Part shown: positions 62,423 through 64,000 of the stretch, piece after piece
Layout of the letters: each line of letters begins with the position of its first letter
Position numbering within the stretch: the stretch's first letter is position 1
DNA from: an uncultured Bacteroides sp.
GTDB taxonomy: Bacteria > Bacteroidota > Bacteroidia > Bacteroidales > Bacteroidaceae
Length of the DNA: 64,000 bases
Assembly: GCA_958477465.1 (NCBI GenBank)
Contig: CAUEFX010000002.1
Coordinates: forward strand, 106,609 to 170,608
Direction of reading: 5' to 3'
The notes under the pieces: generated by a model
Seen by the model: the letters and a program-made list of their open reading frames with translations, nothing else
What the model was told of the DNA's origin: nothing
The model's database searches: none
Program-made: the position numbers and the translations under genes

Positions 62423-63151
62423 TCAATCGAACAGTTCTTTCAGCACATCCAAAGATTTCAGCACCGGAAAATCGGGCAGATGGAGCCGGTAATATTCATC
62501 AATGACCGTAAGGCAACGCGCCCGTTCCAAACGGCTCATGCCGAACAGGTGCATTGTGTCATAGTTCATCCGCATCAGCACATTCAGCCGGGAAGCCTCC
62601 TGCGGCAGGATATAGGAGGAATGTAACTGCGGCCTCGACGAAGTAAAACAGGCATTCAACAGATCAAAATAATCTCCCTCATGATAGTCTTCCAAATTAG
62701 GATATAACCCTAAAAAACGGGAAAGACGCATCAGAAATACTAAATGGAAATTGGCAAACCCCTCACGGCATTCGTCCAGCCAGGTAATGGAATGCACCAG
62801 ATAGGCAAACAACGGCCGGTTCTCTGCCTCCTCACGAATCGCGCGACAGAGGAACTCCGCCAGAAAAAGGGCAATGGACGATTTATAAGGATCGTAAGGT
62901 ATCGAAGAGAAAGGGAAAAAAGACTTCGCCTCTTTTATTCTATAAAGAGTGGCATTGGGACGGAAATCGGCCTCAATCTCTATTAAAGAAAGCGGCTGAA
63001 ACAATACGGACTTTACCACCGACTTTCTTGAACGCGGCACCGGGACTAAGAAAGAGACACGCCCCGACAACTCGGTATACATTTCAACAATATTGGATGT
63101 ATCATTGTATTTTAGCGTATGAAGAACTATTCCAACCGTTTTCTGTAACAT
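62423..63151 (-). CDS. recO: DNA repair protein RecO
   Basis: A 242-residue protein of normal length. The N-terminal OB-fold begins LQKTVGIVLHTLKYNDTSN with SGRVSFLVPVPRSRKS, typical of RecO, followed by the helical domain (FLAEFLCRAIREEAENRPLF, FLGLYPN). The cysteines of the usual zinc module are mostly missing (one Cys in LNACFTSSRP), as in other Bacteroides. RecO helps RecA displace SSB in recombinational repair. It is transcribed alone towards the division cluster and diverges from the tRNA-Glu/rpsT unit. Confidence 0.93.
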   Translation of the reverse strand: MLQKTVGIVLHTLKYNDTSNIVEMYTELSGRVSFLVPVPRSRKSVVKSVLFQPLSLIEIEADFRPNATLYRIKEAKSFFPFSSIPYDPYKSSIALFLAEFLCRAIREEAENRPLFAYLVHSITWLDECREGFANFHLVFLMRLSRFLGLYPNLEDYHEGDYFDLLNACFTSSRPQLHSSYILPQEASRLNVLMRMNYDTMHLFGMSRLERARCLTVIDEYYRLHLPDFPVLKSLDVLKELFD

Positions 63152-63342
63152 TTCTCTTTCGTTTCAATTAACTGCAAAACTACAAAAAAAAGACGAGAAG
63201 CAATAAGATTCCTCTTTCTAATCTATAAAAACCAGAGAAAAGATGAAAAATTTCATTCTCACTATTCAGTTGATAATCAATAAGAAAAAGAACATAAGAG
63301 TAAAAAATCGCCCATTTACATGAAAATTTTTCCAATGAAACA

Positions 63343-63373
63343 TTTGCTAATTCAAAAAAAGTATCTACCTTTG
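63343..63373 (+). promoter_or_regulatory. Perfect consensus promoter for tRNA-Glu and rpsT
   Basis: TTTG (63343-63346), a 19-base spacer, then TACCTTTG (63366-63373), an exact match to the Bacteroides TTTG-N19-TAnnTTTG consensus. Transcription should start near 63380, about 60 bases before the tRNA. rpsT, 40 bases after the tRNA, is probably co-transcribed. Confidence 0.85.
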
Positions 63374-63439
63374 CATCCGCAATCGAGAAACAAACGCTCG
63401 AAAAGCGAGAAAAGAAACGGAAACGTTTCACCAAATGAT

Positions 63440-63511
63440 GGCCCGTTCGTCTATCGGTTAGGACGCAAGATTTTCATTCTTGAAAGGGGGGTTCGATTCC
63501 CCCACGGGCTA
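63440..63511 (+). tRNA. tRNA-Glu (UUC)
   Basis: A 72-nt cloverleaf. Acceptor arms GGCCCGT and ACGGGCT pair with one G-U; the D stem is GTCT/GGAC; the anticodon arm is CAAGA-TTTTCAT-TCTTG with anticodon TTC; the T arm is GGGGG-TTCGATT-CCCCC; the discriminator is A. The 3' CCA is not encoded. A frame of 68 codons on the same strand runs across it and is not a gene. Confidence 0.95.
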
Positions 63512-63551
63512 CAATTAAAAGAATAAATGAATTAAAAACAGATTAGTCGAG

Positions 63552-63806
63552 ATGGCAAATCACAAATCATCACTTAAGAGAATCAGACAAGAAGAAACAA
63601 GAAGACTTCATAACAGATATTATGCTAAAACCATGAGAAATGCTGTTAGAAAGCTTCGTTCAACTACTGATAAAACAGAGGCTATTGCAATGTATCCTGG
63701 TGTTGTAAAAATACTGGATAAGTTGGCTAAAGTGAATATCATTCACAAGAACAAGGCAAGCAACTTGAAATCAAAATTGGCGCTTCACGTCAACAAACTT
63801 GCTTAA
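63552..63806 (+). CDS. rpsT: 30S ribosomal protein S20
   Basis: An 84-residue basic protein with the S20 pattern: MANHKSSLKRIRQEETRR, AKTMRNAVRKLRSTTD, and the C-terminal NIIHKNKASNLKSKLALHVN. It binds 16S rRNA early in 30S assembly. Normal length. It lies 40 bases after tRNA-Glu with no promoter of its own and ends at a clear terminator. Confidence 0.97.
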   Translation: MANHKSSLKRIRQEETRRLHNRYYAKTMRNAVRKLRSTTDKTEAIAMYPGVVKILDKLAKVNIIHKNKASNLKSKLALHVNKLA

Positions 63807-63839
63807 TACAAGAATTTAGCAATACTTCATACAACTTAG

Positions 63840-63867
63840 AGACTGAGCTTTTTAGCTCGGTCTTTTG
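63840..63867 (+). terminator. Hairpin terminator after rpsT
   Basis: AGACTGAGCT (63840-63849) pairs with AGCTCGGTCT (63854-63863), one G-U, loop TTTT, then a TTTTG run. Confidence 0.85.
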
Positions 63868-64000
63868 TGCTTTGTAACAAACTGAATTCCATTTTGGCAC
63901 CACAGATTGGCGCCACAGAGTACACAGAGTTCCACAGAGGATATTTTGGGTCAGTCCGAAAACCCTGTGGGTATGTTAAATTTACACAGTTAGCTTGCAT
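63868..64000. other. Intergenic end of the window
   Basis: No gene seen. It contains several near-copies of a CCACAGA / ACACAGAG word between 63899 and 63938. No -7 or -33 box is convincing before the edge. Confidence 0.4.

Noticed and set aside
63320..63526. 68-codon frame before rpsT
   Set aside because: It runs over the promoter and the tRNA-Glu gene; it has no protein features.
63899..63945. Replication-origin-like boxes near the right edge
   Set aside because: The repeated CCACAGA word does not match the DnaA box TTATCCACA and no AT-rich unwinding region accompanies it.

Overview
The window reads as chromosomal DNA of a gut Bacteroides (Bacteroidales). The evidence is a SusC/SusD pair with a hybrid two-component regulator, promoters of the form TTTG-N19-TAnnTTTG, weak Shine-Dalgarno sites, a Bacteroidetes-type FtsL, and a meso-DAP-type MurE (DNPR motif). 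The species cannot be fixed from the sequence alone.

Layout. (1) 1-1.7 kb: end of a dihydroxyacetone-kinase-type operon (dhaK end, dhaL, an LsrF-like class I aldolase/thiolase), closed by a hairpin terminator. (2) 1.7-3.4 kb: a secreted beta-propeller protein and an orphan ECF sigma factor. (3) 3.5-32 kb: a large polysaccharide utilization locus whose gene order (PL15, MFS, ROK kinase, DUF3604, S1 sulfatase, PL12, GH88, SusD, SusC, HTCS) matches, from memory, the heparin/heparan sulfate locus of B. thetaiotaomicron. Here it also carries an aldose epimerase, a PL13 heparinase I, two further sulfatases and an unrecognised 634-residue toroid-like protein. (4) 32-45.4 kb: an AT-rich accessory locus built around a 2055-residue SpvB/YD-repeat (Rhs/Tc-toxin-like) protein with a C-terminal tip, small secreted proteins, a T9SS-sorted mini-protein, tail-fibre-like proteins, a detached YD-core fragment, and at least three frameshifted genes. 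(5) 45.4-46.2 kb: a gene-free stretch with a 41-nt palindrome. (6) 46.2-62.3 kb: the division and cell wall cluster rsmH-ftsL-ftsI-murE-mraY-murD-ftsW-murG-murC-ftsQ-ftsA-ftsZ plus a YqeY-like gene; mraZ, murF and ddl are not in it. (7) 62.4-64 kb: recO (reverse strand), a consensus promoter, tRNA-Glu(UUC), and rpsT with a terminator.

How it works together. In the heparin locus the HTCS should sense periplasmic oligosaccharides and switch on susC/susD and the enzymes. PL12, PL13 and PL15 lyases would cut heparin/HS, SusCD import it, the serine-type sulfatases remove sulfate, GH88 removes the unsaturated uronate, and the MFS permease and ROK kinase take up and phosphorylate the amino sugar. 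The YD locus looks like a contact or polymorphic toxin island in decay or diversification: its lesions cluster there and I saw none in the flanking PUL or dcw genes.

Most uncertain and most interesting are the 634-residue protein, the DUF3604 protein and the HEAT-tailed sulfatase of the heparin locus, the DhaK-DhaL-LsrF combination, and the tip and detached fragment of the YD locus.
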